Shown: positions 24,381 through 33,046, numbered from the stretch's first letter. The stretch: DNA of 64,000 nucleotides from JACCTH01 sp035281645 (GCA_035281645.1 DATEDN010000066.1:1-64000), one strand, 5' to 3'. A program made the numbers and translations. Notes: generated from the letters alone by a model not told the origin.

Positions 24381-26975
24381 ATGACTGGCTCTCTTTCCGG
24401 GGGCGAAACCCGGGCAAAACTTGACGAGGTCCTCAAGAGCTTGAAAGCCGACGTCGGAGCTGGTCTCACTGATGCCGAGGCGTCCAATCGACTGGCCAAC
24501 GGGCGCAACGAACTGCCGACGGCGGCTCGGGCGTCGCTAGGCAGGCGCATTTGGAATCACGTCCGCGAGCCGATGTCCCTGTTGCTGGTGGCAGCTGCCA
24601 TGGTGAGTCTTGTTGCCCTCAGGCATCCAAGAGATGCCGTGGCGATCACTGCGATCGTGATTCTCAACATCGTCATCGCCATGGTCCAGGAGGAGAGGGC
24701 CGAGTCGGCGCTGGAAGCATTACGTTCGGCGTCGGCGCCCACGGCTCTTGTTCTGCGCTCAGGAAAGCCGATCACGATCGCGGCGGCGGAGGTGGTGCCG
24801 GGCGACGTGGTGCTCCTGGCGGCAGGAGATCGCGTTGCGGCTGACTTGTGGATCACCGACAGCTGGTCGCTTGAGGTGGATGAATCTGCTTTGACCGGTG
24901 AATCCCTTGCAGTCGCGAAGGCTCCAGCCTCGGACGGTGACATGACTTTGCCCCTCGGCGATCGAACATGGCTGGCCTACGCGGGGACCGTGGTGACTGC
25001 CGGCTCAGGGCGTGGCCTCGTCATGGCGACGGGACAGAACACGGAAGTCGGGCGCGTCGCCACCCATCTCCAGAGGGAGTCGCCCCCGACACCGCTTCAG
25101 AGGCAGCTGGCATCGCTCTCGGCGCGGCTAGGTCAGGCTGCCATTGCGATCGCCCTAGTCGTATTCTTTTTGATTCTTCTCCGCCTGCAGGGAAATAGCG
25201 ACGCGGTGGAGCAAGCTTTTCTCGGGGCGGTGGCATTGGCCGTGGCGGCGGTCCCTGAAGGACTTCCAACGGTGGTCACACTCAGCCTCGCCCTGGGAGT
25301 GAGACGCATGGCCCGCCACGGCGCCATAGTGCGCAACCTGCCGGCGGTCGAAACCCTTGGCTCAACAACCGTGCTTTTGACTGACAAGACCGGCACCCTC
25401 ACGCAAAACCGGCTGCGGATATCGGGAGTCATTGCGGGAGAGGCGGGATCGACTCTCGGGCAGCCCACGGGAGCCCTGCGTGATCGGGTCTTGCGCGTTT
25501 GTGCCCTCTGCAATGACGCAACGACTGATCCCCCCCAAGGCGACCCGGTGGAGGTCGCGCTCTTGGAGGCATTCGACCCGGCCGAAATCCAGCAGTTGCG
25601 AGAGGCTCTTCCTAGGGTCGGAAATCTGCCATTCGACTCGCGCCGGAAGATGATGAGCACTCTCCACGAGGCCGCGGGCGGATTCGAGCTGCTGACCAAA
25701 GGGGCGCCGGAGGCCGTTCTCGCGGTCAGTGGGTCGGTGTTGACAGATGGGAGCGGCTCGAGACCTTGGACCGAACAAGACCGCTCCAGATTGCTTGAAA
25801 CGGTTGATGGGCTCGCGGAAGCTGGTTCGCGAGTGCTGGCGCTGGCCACCCGCACGTTGGACGACTTTCCATCCGACTTGGCCGCCGCAGAAAGGGACCT
25901 AGTTTTCGTGGCGTTGGTGGCCTTGCACGATCCCCTCAGGGCAGAAGCTGCTGACGCGGTGAAAAACGTAACCGACGCCGGAGTCCAGCTGGTAATGGTC
26001 ACGGGTGACCATGTCGGCACCGCTTCGGCAATAGCCCGATCTGCCGGATTGCCCTCTGGCGACGGTGAGGTTCTGACCGGCAGCCAGCTGCGAGCGGAAG
26101 GTGTACCCGCTGATCTCGGTTCCGTGCGGGTCTACGCACGAGTTGATCCGGAGCAAAAGCTCGACCTGGTGGAAGCATTTCAGTCAATCGGCCACGTCGT
26201 CGCGGTCACTGGCGATGGAGTGAACGACGCTCCAGCCCTTCGTCGCGCCAATATCGGAGTCGCCATGGGCCGCGGTGGCAGCCAGGTAGCGCGAGAGGCG
26301 GCCGACCTCGTCATCACCGACGACGACCTCAACCTGGTCACGAGAGCAATCCGTGAAGGCCGAGGGATATTCGACAACATCAGGAAGGTGATCGACTATT
26401 TGGTCGGCGGAAATCTCTCTGAAATATCAGTCTTGCTCGCTGGGCTCGCCTTTTTTCCCGACTTGGGGATTCCCTTGTTTCCCCTCCAGCTTCTTTGGAT
26501 CAACCTGCTGACCGATGGCCTGCCCGCGTTGGCGCTCGGCTTCGATCGCCAACGCGAAGACCTGCTCTATCGATCAGCCTTCTCGTCGGCGGCCCAGCTC
26601 CTTTCGATAAGGCGGCTGGCGGTGCTGGGAATCCGTGCGCTCGTGCTGGCTGGGGGAGCGATAGCTGCATTGATCGCAGTCCGAGACAGCGGGGGGAGTT
26701 GGGAAGAGGCCCGGACCGCGATGTTTACTGCACTGGTGGCCGCTCACCTCCTGTATGCCTACGTCGTGCGCCTTCCCGCTGGGAGCAACCACTTCAACCC
26801 CCGTCTTGCCGCGGCTGCCGCGGCCGGTCTACTGCTGCAGATAGGAACCATTGTCGGTCCATTCCGCGACGTCTTTGGAGTGGTGCGGATGGACAGTCAG
26901 GCGTGGCTGATCTCGGCTCTTGGGGGACTTCTACCCGTCGCGGTATTGGCCCTGATACTGCAACGACGCCGGTAG
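24381..26975 (+). CDS. P2-type cation-transporting ATPase (CtpF-like)
   Basis: The 864-residue pump has an N-terminal cation-ATPase domain (TDAEASNRLANGRNELPT), actuator motif ALTGES, the M4 motif PEGLPTVVTLSLALG, phosphorylation site DKTGTLTQN, nucleotide-binding KGAPE, and MVTGDH and TGDGVNDAPAL hinge motifs. About ten membrane helices are visible. PEGLP with this layout is the Ca/Na group; specificity (Ca2+, Mn2+ or other) is not determinable. CtpF (Rv1997) of M. tuberculosis is a DosR target, matching the setting here. All catalytic motifs are intact. Confidence 0.94.
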   Translation: MTGSLSGGETRAKLDEVLKSLKADVGAGLTDAEASNRLANGRNELPTAARASLGRRIWNHVREPMSLLLVAAAMVSLVALRHPRDAVAITAIVILNIVIAMVQEERAESALEALRSASAPTALVLRSGKPITIAAAEVVPGDVVLLAAGDRVAADLWITDSWSLEVDESALTGESLAVAKAPASDGDMTLPLGDRTWLAYAGTVVTAGSGRGLVMATGQNTEVGRVATHLQRESPPTPLQRQLASLSARLGQAAIAIALVVFFLILLRLQGNSDAVEQAFLGAVALAVAAVPEGLPTVVTLSLALGVRRMARHGAIVRNLPAVETLGSTTVLLTDKTGTLTQNRLRISGVIAGEAGSTLGQPTGALRDRVLRVCALCNDATTDPPQGDPVEVALLEAFDPAEIQQLREALPRVGNLPFDSRRKMMSTLHEAAGGFELLTKGAPEAVLAVSGSVLTDGSGSRPWTEQDRSRLLETVDGLAEAGSRVLALATRTLDDFPSDLAAAERDLVFVALVALHDPLRAEAADAVKNVTDAGVQLVMVTGDHVGTASAIARSAGLPSGDGEVLTGSQLRAEGVPADLGSVRVYARVDPEQKLDLVEAFQSIGHVVAVTGDGVNDAPALRRANIGVAMGRGGSQVAREAADLVITDDDLNLVTRAIREGRGIFDNIRKVIDYLVGGNLSEISVLLAGLAFFPDLGIPLFPLQLLWINLLTDGLPALALGFDRQREDLLYRSAFSSAAQLLSIRRLAVLGIRALVLAGGAIAALIAVRDSGGSWEEARTAMFTALVAAHLLYAYVVRLPAGSNHFNPRLAAAAAAGLLLQIGTIVGPFRDVFGVVRMDSQAWLISALGGLLPVAVLALILQRRR

Positions 26976-27022
26976 GAACTTACACCATCCTATGCCTCGG
27001 TTGGTGAGGTGTGCGCCGATCC

Positions 27023-27838
27023 CTATTGAGGTGGGCAGACCAGGACGACGGGGCCCCAGGCTCCTTTCACCACGCCGGTCGCAACGCTCCCGAGAAGCAT
27101 TCGCTGTAACCCGGTGCGCCCATGGGTAGCCATCACCAGCATGGTTGCCGAGTCCTTTCCATACATGTCGAGAATCGAGTTGGCTGGGGAGGGTGAGTGG
27201 AGCACGTCCCACTCCACTTTCTCTTGGAGCCCTACGACTTCCTTTGCGAGGTTGTGGACATATGCAGTCTCGAAAACCCCCATCTTGGCCGGCATGTATG
27301 GTCGAACCACCTGAATCACCCAAAGTGGAACGGCGAGAGCGTTGGCCCACCTGGACGCCTCCTCGATGCTCAATTCGGAGAACTCCGAACCATCGACGCA
27401 CGCCACCACTCTGGCGATTTCCATGGGGGAGTTCGACTCTGGACCGTATGCGATTATTTGCTGGCTGGCGCGAGCCAAGAGATCAACGGCAGTAGATCCG
27501 AGTACGGAAAGGCCGACTCCCCCCCGGCCGTGGGTTCCGACCGCCACGATCGTTTCCTCACCAAGTTCGCGGGCGAACTCCGCAATCATCTCGGCCGGTG
27601 TCGATTCAAATTCGAGGTCTCTGACAACCATTTTGTGCTCTTGGATCCCGAGCACTTCGGCGGCCTGATCCAGGACAGATTGCTCGACGTCGAGACTCGT
27701 AGCGGCATGAAAGACATAGAGCTCGGCCTTGGATTGGGAAACGAGTAGCGCCCCGCCGGCCAATGCCGAACGCGACAATCGAGAACCGTCCGTGGCGATA
27801 ATGACACTGCGATAGGGAGGCCTTGGCAGACTTGTCAT
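27023..27838 (-). CDS. Universal stress protein, tandem domain
   Basis: About 271 residues in two UspA domains: first RSVIIATDGSRLSRSALAGG with GTHGRGGVGLSVLGSTA, second ARVVACVDGSEFSELSIEEA with ATHGRTGLQRMLLGSVA. Both ATP motifs look intact, as in mycobacterial Rv2005c/Rv2623-type proteins. ATG 27838 is fixed by AAAGGAGATGTCC upstream; the frame open to 27961 would swallow an operator and half a terminator. It is convergent with the ATPase gene. Confidence 0.93.
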   Translation of the reverse strand: MTSLPRPPYRSVIIATDGSRLSRSALAGGALLVSQSKAELYVFHAATSLDVEQSVLDQAAEVLGIQEHKMVVRDLEFESTPAEMIAEFARELGEETIVAVGTHGRGGVGLSVLGSTAVDLLARASQQIIAYGPESNSPMEIARVVACVDGSEFSELSIEEASRWANALAVPLWVIQVVRPYMPAKMGVFETAYVHNLAKEVVGLQEKVEWDVLHSPSPANSILDMYGKDSATMLVMATHGRTGLQRMLLGSVATGVVKGAWGPVVLVCPPQ

Positions 27839-27894
27839 GGACATCTCCTTTGACTTAGTTGACACCAGCTTGCGGGGTGGCCCAGGACAGTCGG

Positions 27895-27912
27895 TAGAGC
27901 CAAACGGCCCTC
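27895..27912. promoter_or_regulatory. Candidate DevR-like operator before tandem USP
   Basis: TAGAGCCA-AA-CGGCCCTC, core GAGCC-AAAC-GGCCC, matches the window's pattern with one deviation in the left half. It lies 57 bp upstream of the USP start. Confidence 0.5.
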
Positions 27913-27940
27913 CGCCTAGGGCCAGAGGCCACGACACAGA

Positions 27941-27979
27941 CAAAGGATCCGGGGCCCACAAGGGTCCCCGGATCCTTTG
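27941..27979. terminator. Bidirectional intrinsic terminator
   Basis: CAAAGGATCCGGGG and CCCCGGATCCTTTG form a 14-bp perfect stem, extended by an inner CCC-ACAA-GGG helix with one bulged T. It lies 10 bp after the stop of the membrane protein at 27990 on the minus strand and insulates the USP promoter. Confidence 0.87.
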
Positions 27980-27989
27980 GCGTTGGGGA

Positions 27990-28331
27990 TCAGAGCATCC
28001 AGATCAGCCCGAACACCACCGCACCCGCGAGGGCGGCGATTCCGAACCCTGCCGCCCAGATAGCAGTGGCTGTCCAGTCTCGGTGTACGACGTACGCCTT
28101 TCGGGTGAGCACCGCGAAGGCGGCGAACAACAGAAGACCGGCGCCCGCAAACATGCCTAGGTACCAACCCTCGACAAGGTTTCCGAGGAACCAATCAGTC
28201 GGGACGTAGTACATCCACGCGCCCACTGCGGCGGCTACCACCCCGGCCAGGCCAAGCACCCATTCGGTTACATGGCGGACGGGGGTCCGGGTGATCTCAG
28301 ATCGCTTTTCTCGTTCAAGCAACAGCGTCAC
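27990..28331 (-). CDS. Three-helix membrane protein of unknown function
   Basis: The 113-residue protein has a short basic N-terminus and three hydrophobic segments (VLGLAGVVAAAVGAWMYYVP, LGMFAGAGLLLFAAFAVL, TAIWAAGFGIAALAGAVVFG). No family is recognised. GTG 28331 follows AAAGGAGGTGATCTT, an excellent ribosome site. It diverges from the CBS/DevR2 genes, with candidate operators in the shared 220-bp gap. Confidence 0.78.
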   Translation of the reverse strand: MTLLLEREKRSEITRTPVRHVTEWVLGLAGVVAAAVGAWMYYVPTDWFLGNLVEGWYLGMFAGAGLLLFAAFAVLTRKAYVVHRDWTATAIWAAGFGIAALAGAVVFGLIWML

Positions 28332-28459
28332 AAGATCACCTCCTTTCTGAGAGGCCCTTGGCGGGGCCCCGTCGGTGTCAAGGTGGCGTAAATCGTGCAG
28401 GACTGCACAGAGGCGAAGGTCCTGACTGGCATCCAGTTCTGAGCGACCAAGACAGCCCT

Positions 28460-28477
28460 AAGAGTCGAACGGCCCTA
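28460..28477. promoter_or_regulatory. Candidate DevR-like operator, distal, before CBS-DevR2
   Basis: AAGAGTCG-AA-CGGCCCTA, core GAGTC-GAAC-GGCCC, with a perfect right half-site. It lies 74 bp before the CBS ATG and 129 bp before the divergent membrane gene start. Confidence 0.5.
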
Positions 28478-28480
28478 CGG

Positions 28481-28500
28481 GCGGGGACTTTTGCATCCTG
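28481..28500. promoter_or_regulatory. Candidate DevR half-site, proximal
   Basis: GCGGGGACTTTTGCATCCTG contains the exact DosR half-site GGGACTTT but a poor right half. It is placed three bases after a fuller site, like the tandem boxes of many DosR promoters. It is only a suggestive element. Confidence 0.35.
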
Positions 28501-28551
28501 GCGGCGGCACTGACCGAGGGAGATAATCGAGGTGCTCTAGGAGGTTTAGAA

Positions 28552-28965
28552 ATGTTGGTTAGCGAAGTAATGGTCCGCCCGGTTCAGACCTGCGGAATGG
28601 ACACATCCATAGCTGATGTGGCACGGCGGATGGTCGCCGAGGAGCACGGAGCCCTCGCAATAACGATGCATGACTATCTGGTCGGAATCATCTCGGAGCG
28701 AGATGTCGTCCGTGCAGTTGCAGAAGGACGAGATCCCGAAACCACGCAAACCAGCGAATACATGACGCGAGACCCCGATTCGATGGAGCCCGACATCGAG
28801 GTAACGGACGCCGCCGAATGGATGCTCGCAGCTGGTTACCGGCACCTGCCGGTTGCTGACGGCGGCAAGCTTCTGGGGATGGTGAGCATGAAAGACATCA
28901 TGTGGTCCATCACCGGTGAAGCGGGGGTGTTGAGCCGAAAGTCGGCATATGGTCAACGCGACTGA
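28552..28965 (+). CDS. CBS-pair protein, copy 2
   Basis: The 137-residue protein is a two-CBS module (MVRPVQTCGMDTSIADVARR ... GIISERDVVRAV and YMTRDPDSMEPDIEVTDAAE ... GMVSMKDIMWSI), paralogous to 10124-10513 throughout. AGGAGGTTTAGAA precedes the ATG. Its end overlaps the second DevR gene by 17 bp, so the nucleotide-binding protein and the regulator are co-expressed. A regulatory link between them is inference. Confidence 0.92.
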   Translation: MLVSEVMVRPVQTCGMDTSIADVARRMVAEEHGALAITMHDYLVGIISERDVVRAVAEGRDPETTQTSEYMTRDPDSMEPDIEVTDAAEWMLAAGYRHLPVADGGKLLGMVSMKDIMWSITGEAGVLSRKSAYGQRD

Positions 28966-29680
28966 CCTTCCTGGGGTTGCCCTAGACGCACCCGCAAGAG
29001 CTAGCGACCAGACACCAACACGGGTGATGCTCGTCGACGACCACGATCTGGTGCGTCATGGACTGCGCACGCTCATCGAAGCAACGGCCGACCTCCAAGT
29101 TGTGGCCGAGGCCGCCAGCGTTGCAGACGCCATTCGCCGCATCGGGATCCACGAACCCGATGTAATTGTGGTTGACCTCGACCTTCCTGATGGTTCCGGC
29201 CTTGACGTATGCAGGGGAGCCCGCAGGATTTCTGCCAACTCGCGAATTCTCATCTTGACCGGATTTGCTGACGAGCAAGCGCTCGAGGCCGCCCGTCGAG
29301 AAGGTGTGGCAGGCTTTGTACTCAAGCGGGTTCAGGAGTTCGATTTGCTCGGTGACATCAGGCGAGTGGCCGCTGGTGAGACCGTGTTCAGGGACGCGCC
29401 AACAACCCAGGCCTGTCGTCCGCCCGATGACCCGTTGCTGGCGCGGCTAACCCAGCGCGAGAGGATCATCCTTCAGCAAATCGCCGCCGGGAGAACCAAC
29501 CGAGAAATCGCTGACAATCTCTTTCTGGCTGAGAAGACGGTCAAGAATTACGTCTCCAACCTGCTGACCAAGATGGGCATTGGTCATCGTGCTGGCGCGG
29601 CCGCTCATATGGCCCGGATCGAAGCTCAATCCAGTCACCAGTACCCGCCCTCTGAATGGCGGCGGCGGATTTCCCGTTAA
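28949..29680 (+). CDS. DevR/DosR-type response regulator, orphan second copy
   Basis: The 243-residue regulator has an N-terminal extension of about 24 residues, a receiver domain (RVMLVDDHDLVRHG, phospho-Asp near 76 in IVVDLDLPDGSG, GFVLKRVQ) and a NarL-type HTH with AGRTNREIADNLFLAEKTVK then NYVSNLLTKMGI. The recognition helix equals that of the first DevR, so both may bind the same boxes. No kinase gene adjoins it; the DevS at 14081 could phosphorylate both. Its stop overlaps that of the convergent SRPBCC gene by 4 bp. Confidence 0.92.
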   Translation: MVNATDLPGVALDAPARASDQTPTRVMLVDDHDLVRHGLRTLIEATADLQVVAEAASVADAIRRIGIHEPDVIVVDLDLPDGSGLDVCRGARRISANSRILILTGFADEQALEAARREGVAGFVLKRVQEFDLLGDIRRVAAGETVFRDAPTTQACRPPDDPLLARLTQRERIILQQIAAGRTNREIADNLFLAEKTVKNYVSNLLTKMGIGHRAGAAAHMARIEAQSSHQYPPSEWRRRISR

Positions 29681-30138
29681 GCGGTTCCGTTTAAGCGCTC
29701 GTTGACCGCGGTGCACAACTGATCGACGAATGACTTGACGCTAGCTTCAGCCAGTCGATGCATCAGCGCTCGATCGAGCAATCGTCCGATCCCCCCGAAT
29801 GGCGGGTCATAGGAACCTCGGAAGACCACCTGGACGTTCATATGGCCGATGGGCTGAAGAACCAGATCAGCGTTCATCTCCGGGAAAAGAGCTTCTGCTC
29901 CGGTCGCCTGCCACTTGATGGGAATCACCACCGAACCCGAACGGCGCTCAGCCTTCCCCACGTCGATACGCACATCTTTGGCGGGCACAAAGGGTCCAGG
30001 GTTGATGCGGGTTGTCAATTCCTCTCCATGCCTGACGGCCAACTGAGCCCAGGCTGAGAGGTCGCTTTGGGAATCGCTGATGAGTAGGGCAACCTCGGCC
30101 AGAGTGCCCTCGACGTGTCCGAAGTAGTAGACGAGCAT
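29677..30138 (-). CDS. SRPBCC-fold (START-like) protein, copy 2
   Basis: The 153-residue paralogue of 18042-18533 begins MLVYYFGHVEGTLAEVALLI, shares the middle SVVIPIKWQATGAEALFPEM and ends in a pocket-lining helix LMHRLAEASVKSFVDQLCTA. ATG 30138 is chosen by alignment with copy 1. It diverges from the two-TM gene at 30315, with two candidate operators between them. Confidence 0.8.
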   Translation of the reverse strand: MLVYYFGHVEGTLAEVALLISDSQSDLSAWAQLAVRHGEELTTRINPGPFVPAKDVRIDVGKAERRSGSVVIPIKWQATGAEALFPEMNADLVLQPIGHMNVQVVFRGSYDPPFGGIGRLLDRALMHRLAEASVKSFVDQLCTAVNERLNGTA

Positions 30139-30206
30139 CGCTAGGTGGCTGCCAGGACTTGTGTAGTCATTCCAAAACCGAAATTGGCAGCTGCTGACCT
30201 CACGCA

Positions 30207-30226
30207 ATAGGGCCACAGGTCCCGAG
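30207..30226. promoter_or_regulatory. Candidate DevR box, first of a pair
   Basis: ATAGGGCCACAGGTCCCGAG, core GGGCC-ACAG-GTCCC, fits the pattern fully and agrees with the DosR consensus at 13 of 20 positions. It lies 69 bp before the SRPBCC start and 89 bp before the two-TM gene start. Confidence 0.55.
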
Positions 30227-30229
30227 CCA

Positions 30230-30248
30230 TAGGGACCTGCCGGCCCTA
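30230..30248. promoter_or_regulatory. Candidate DevR-like site, second of a pair
   Basis: TAGGGACCTGCCGGCCCTA has good half-sites but a 5-bp rather than 4-bp spacer. CAGGTCCC (30217-30224) and GGGACCTG from 30232 also form a perfect inverted repeat across the two sites, so a larger dyad or RNA hairpin is possible. Confidence 0.4.
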
Positions 30249-30314
30249 CCGGGGGAGCCCCTGATCTTGAACACTGACATTGTCAGTTTTCGAAAGTGTT
30301 CAAAGGAGGACACG

Positions 30315-30854
30315 ATGACAACCGTTGTCGAGAGGAGAGCCATCAAGGCTCTCGATGAACGTACGGGGCACGCCCGTCGCCGGCTGCTGGCGATCGTTGG
30401 AATTCTCACCCTGGTGGTCGGGATCGGCTCGTTCGCCGGCGGTGTTTTCGGAGCGGTCTACACCTGGAGTCAGGCAGTCGAGGAGGACATAACGACTCCT
30501 GACGACGCGATCTTCCCTGAGGTGCCGGTGCGAGGGCCGATGAGCATGTATGCCCAGTCCGCCATCATCGAGCACCATCAGTTAGACAGCACTGAGGGGC
30601 TGCGCTACTCCGAGATGCCTCGCCAGGTCCCCCAGGTCGACGAGGCCGGGAACGAGGTCGTTGGCGACGACGGACAGCCCGTCATGGTGCCCAACGCGGC
30701 GAGGGCTAGCTGGGTCAATGCCACGAGCCTGATGACCGCTCTCAACCTTGGTCTTCTGGCTTACGCACTCTCGGCTTTCGCCCTGGTGGTCGGAATCGCA
30801 CTCATCGCTTCGGGAGTGACCTTTCTCTCCCTGCGCAAGGCCCTAATCGCCTAG
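30315..30854 (+). CDS. Two-TM protein with extracytoplasmic domain, copy 2
   Basis: The 179-residue protein has a basic cytoplasmic N-terminus of about 22 residues, a first helix (LAIVGILTLVVGIGSFAGGV), an external domain with SAIIEHHQLDSTEGLRYSEM and an acidic insert absent from copy 1, and a last helix (YALSAFALVVGIALIASGVT). AAAGGAGGACACG precedes the ATG. Homologues are sometimes mislabelled as ring-opening dioxygenases; nothing here supports an enzyme. Function unknown. Confidence 0.82.
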   Translation: MTTVVERRAIKALDERTGHARRRLLAIVGILTLVVGIGSFAGGVFGAVYTWSQAVEEDITTPDDAIFPEVPVRGPMSMYAQSAIIEHHQLDSTEGLRYSEMPRQVPQVDEAGNEVVGDDGQPVMVPNAARASWVNATSLMTALNLGLLAYALSAFALVVGIALIASGVTFLSLRKALIA

Positions 30855-30874
30855 AAAGAGCATCCGACTCATCA

Positions 30875-30907
30875 AGAAGAGGGCCCGGGCTGACCGGGCC
30901 CTCTTCT
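30875..30907 (+). terminator. Intrinsic terminator
   Basis: AGAAGAGGGCCCGG-GCTGA-CCGGGCCCTCTTCT is a 14-bp perfect stem followed by a pyrimidine-rich stretch. It closes the DevR-associated block 21 bp after the two-TM gene. Confidence 0.82.
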
Positions 30908-31027
30908 CTTGTGAGAGTTCTGGTTGAACGTTCTGACCTGTGCCATTCGCCTCTAGGAGATTCCTCGCCGGCGGATGAATCTCGAGTGGTCGGGCGTGCG
31001 CTCGATCACTTGGAATAGGTAAAAGGT

Positions 31028-33046
31028 TTGTTGAATTTCTTCCGGTCTTGTTCCAGCGGGCGAAGGCCGCGCCTGACTGGTGGCGTCCTGGCCGTAGCGG
31101 CGGCAGCGACTGTCGTTGCCGGTTGGCCAGCTTGGGCCCAGAGTTCGGAGCCGGATGAAGCCGTCTCTGCGGTCGTCGCTCGCTTCCGAGAAGAAATACC
31201 CGAGCTCATGGCGGAGCAGAAGATTCCTGGGCTCGCACTCGTCCTCGTCGACGGCGATGAGGTGCTGTGGATCGAGGGCTTTGGTCGACTCGAGCGAGGG
31301 GGAGATTTTCCCGTGACGACCGAGACAATCTTCAGCGTTCAGTCGATCTCGAAGGTCTTCACTGCAACCGGAGTGATGATCGCATTGCAGGGAGGCAGGC
31401 TTGATCTAGATGAGCCGATCGTGACTTACCTGCCCGAGTTCACGGTGCGCAGTGCCTTCGAAGAGCACCCCGAACGCAAGATCACACTGAGGATGTTGCT
31501 CAGCCACACTGCGGGCTTCACCCATGAGGCTCCAGTCGGGAACAATCTCGAACTCGCCACGGGCACTTTCGACTCACACGTCGAGAGCATTTCCGATACC
31601 TGGCTCCGCTTTCCCGTTGGACTCGGCTACGCCTACTCCAACCTGGGCATAGACCTCGCCGGCTACATCCTGCAACGGGCCTACGGTCAACCCTTCCCCA
31701 GCTTGATGCGCGAGAAGGTCCTCGAGCCGATCGGGATGTATGCAAGTTCTTTCGATCTCGAGGACATTCGCGGATATGCCAATCGGGCCGTCGGCCATGT
31801 GCCTCCGCTTTCAAAGATCCCTCTCGCGGTGCCGATGACCGCGGCAGGCGGGCTGTATTCGAACGCGCAAGACCTCGCTCGCTTTCTCAGCTTTCAACTT
31901 GGTGACGGGACTATTGACGGGCGGACCGTTCTCGACCCCGCATTGATCGGGGAGATGCGATCCGTTCCGGCTCCCCACGAGGATTCACCTCTCGGGTACG
32001 CGCTTGGCGTAGATCGAACCAGGTGGGTCGCAGGGCATATGGCTGACCTATTCAGCCATGGAGGCGGCGGATTCGGGTTCCTGTCTGATCTGTGGTGGCT
32101 TCCGCAACTCCAACTTGGCATTGCGGTCTTGACCAACTCGTCCGATCACACCCTCCAGGGCTACCTCCCGGCGTCGATTTTGACCGCCCTCGTTCGACAC
32201 CCCCAGAGCATCTACGCCGATCGAGTGCTCAAGCTCCCTTATCAGGACTGGCCAGCCGATCCGCTGGCCAGCTACCAACTTCCCCGAGACCTTCCAGCGT
32301 TGGTCCGCGCCGTCGCCTCCGTGCCAGTCGGAGATGAATCCGAGCGTTGGGCTGCCTACGTCGGTGAGTACAGAGCGCGGCAGTGGAAGGTCATCGACCC
32401 CATGACGCCGAGCGCCCGGTTTTTCGTCGAGGCTGGGGTGCCATACCTCGAAACTGGCGAATGGTTCGTTGCCGGCCAGCATCGCTTGACCGAGATCTCC
32501 GAAGGCCTTTTTCTCTCCGAAGACGGTGAAACACTTGACCTGGCGAGCCCGGTTCCAACATGGCGAAATATCGAGCTGCTCAAGGCTTCGGGTCCGGAAA
32601 TGTGGCAGTGGGTCGCACTGGCACTCGCCGGGGCGGTGGCGATCGGTTCGCTTGCAGCAGCCGCCACTCGAGCCTTGGTCCGCCGCCGGACCGGGCGAAA
32701 GCTTGTGAGCGACCATCCCGTCGCTCGGCGCCTGGCCACGGCTCTCGCCTCGGTTGTTTCTCTATTTGTCCTCGGGGTCGTCGCCCTGATCGCAGCCCTG
32801 CCCGGGCTCGTCGATTCCGGTTTTGTCGGCTGGCTCGAATTGCCTCTGGGCCAGCGGCTGGCCTTACACGTCCCGTTGGTGTTCGCAGGGCTGGCGGGGG
32901 CCTTCATCGGCATCGGTGCCATCGGTTGGTTCAGGGCTTGGTGGGATCGTTCATTCCTCCGGCAAAACCTGGCCCTCTACCTCATCTCTATTTTCCTCCT
33001 CGCCCAGCTCGTTGCCTGGAACCTGGTCGGCTGGGGATGGGTGTAA
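31028..33046 (+). CDS. Membrane-anchored serine beta-lactamase-family hydrolase
   Basis: The 672-residue exported protein has a signal peptide ending near PAWAQS and a beta-lactamase/D-peptidase fold with the SxxK motif (VQSISKVF), a Y-x-N motif (YAYSNLG) and HGGGGFGF in place of KTG. A linker leads to four C-terminal membrane helices (MWQWVALALAGAVAIGSLAA to ISIFLLAQLVAWNLVGW). Such proteins are esterases or peptidases; real beta-lactam resistance is unlikely. A TTG start at 31028 or 31031 after AAAAGG is uncertain. Confidence 0.9.
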   Translation: MLNFFRSCSSGRRPRLTGGVLAVAAAATVVAGWPAWAQSSEPDEAVSAVVARFREEIPELMAEQKIPGLALVLVDGDEVLWIEGFGRLERGGDFPVTTETIFSVQSISKVFTATGVMIALQGGRLDLDEPIVTYLPEFTVRSAFEEHPERKITLRMLLSHTAGFTHEAPVGNNLELATGTFDSHVESISDTWLRFPVGLGYAYSNLGIDLAGYILQRAYGQPFPSLMREKVLEPIGMYASSFDLEDIRGYANRAVGHVPPLSKIPLAVPMTAAGGLYSNAQDLARFLSFQLGDGTIDGRTVLDPALIGEMRSVPAPHEDSPLGYALGVDRTRWVAGHMADLFSHGGGGFGFLSDLWWLPQLQLGIAVLTNSSDHTLQGYLPASILTALVRHPQSIYADRVLKLPYQDWPADPLASYQLPRDLPALVRAVASVPVGDESERWAAYVGEYRARQWKVIDPMTPSARFFVEAGVPYLETGEWFVAGQHRLTEISEGLFLSEDGETLDLASPVPTWRNIELLKASGPEMWQWVALALAGAVAIGSLAAAATRALVRRRTGRKLVSDHPVARRLATALASVVSLFVLGVVALIAALPGLVDSGFVGWLELPLGQRLALHVPLVFAGLAGAFIGIGAIGWFRAWWDRSFLRQNLALYLISIFLLAQLVAWNLVGWGWV

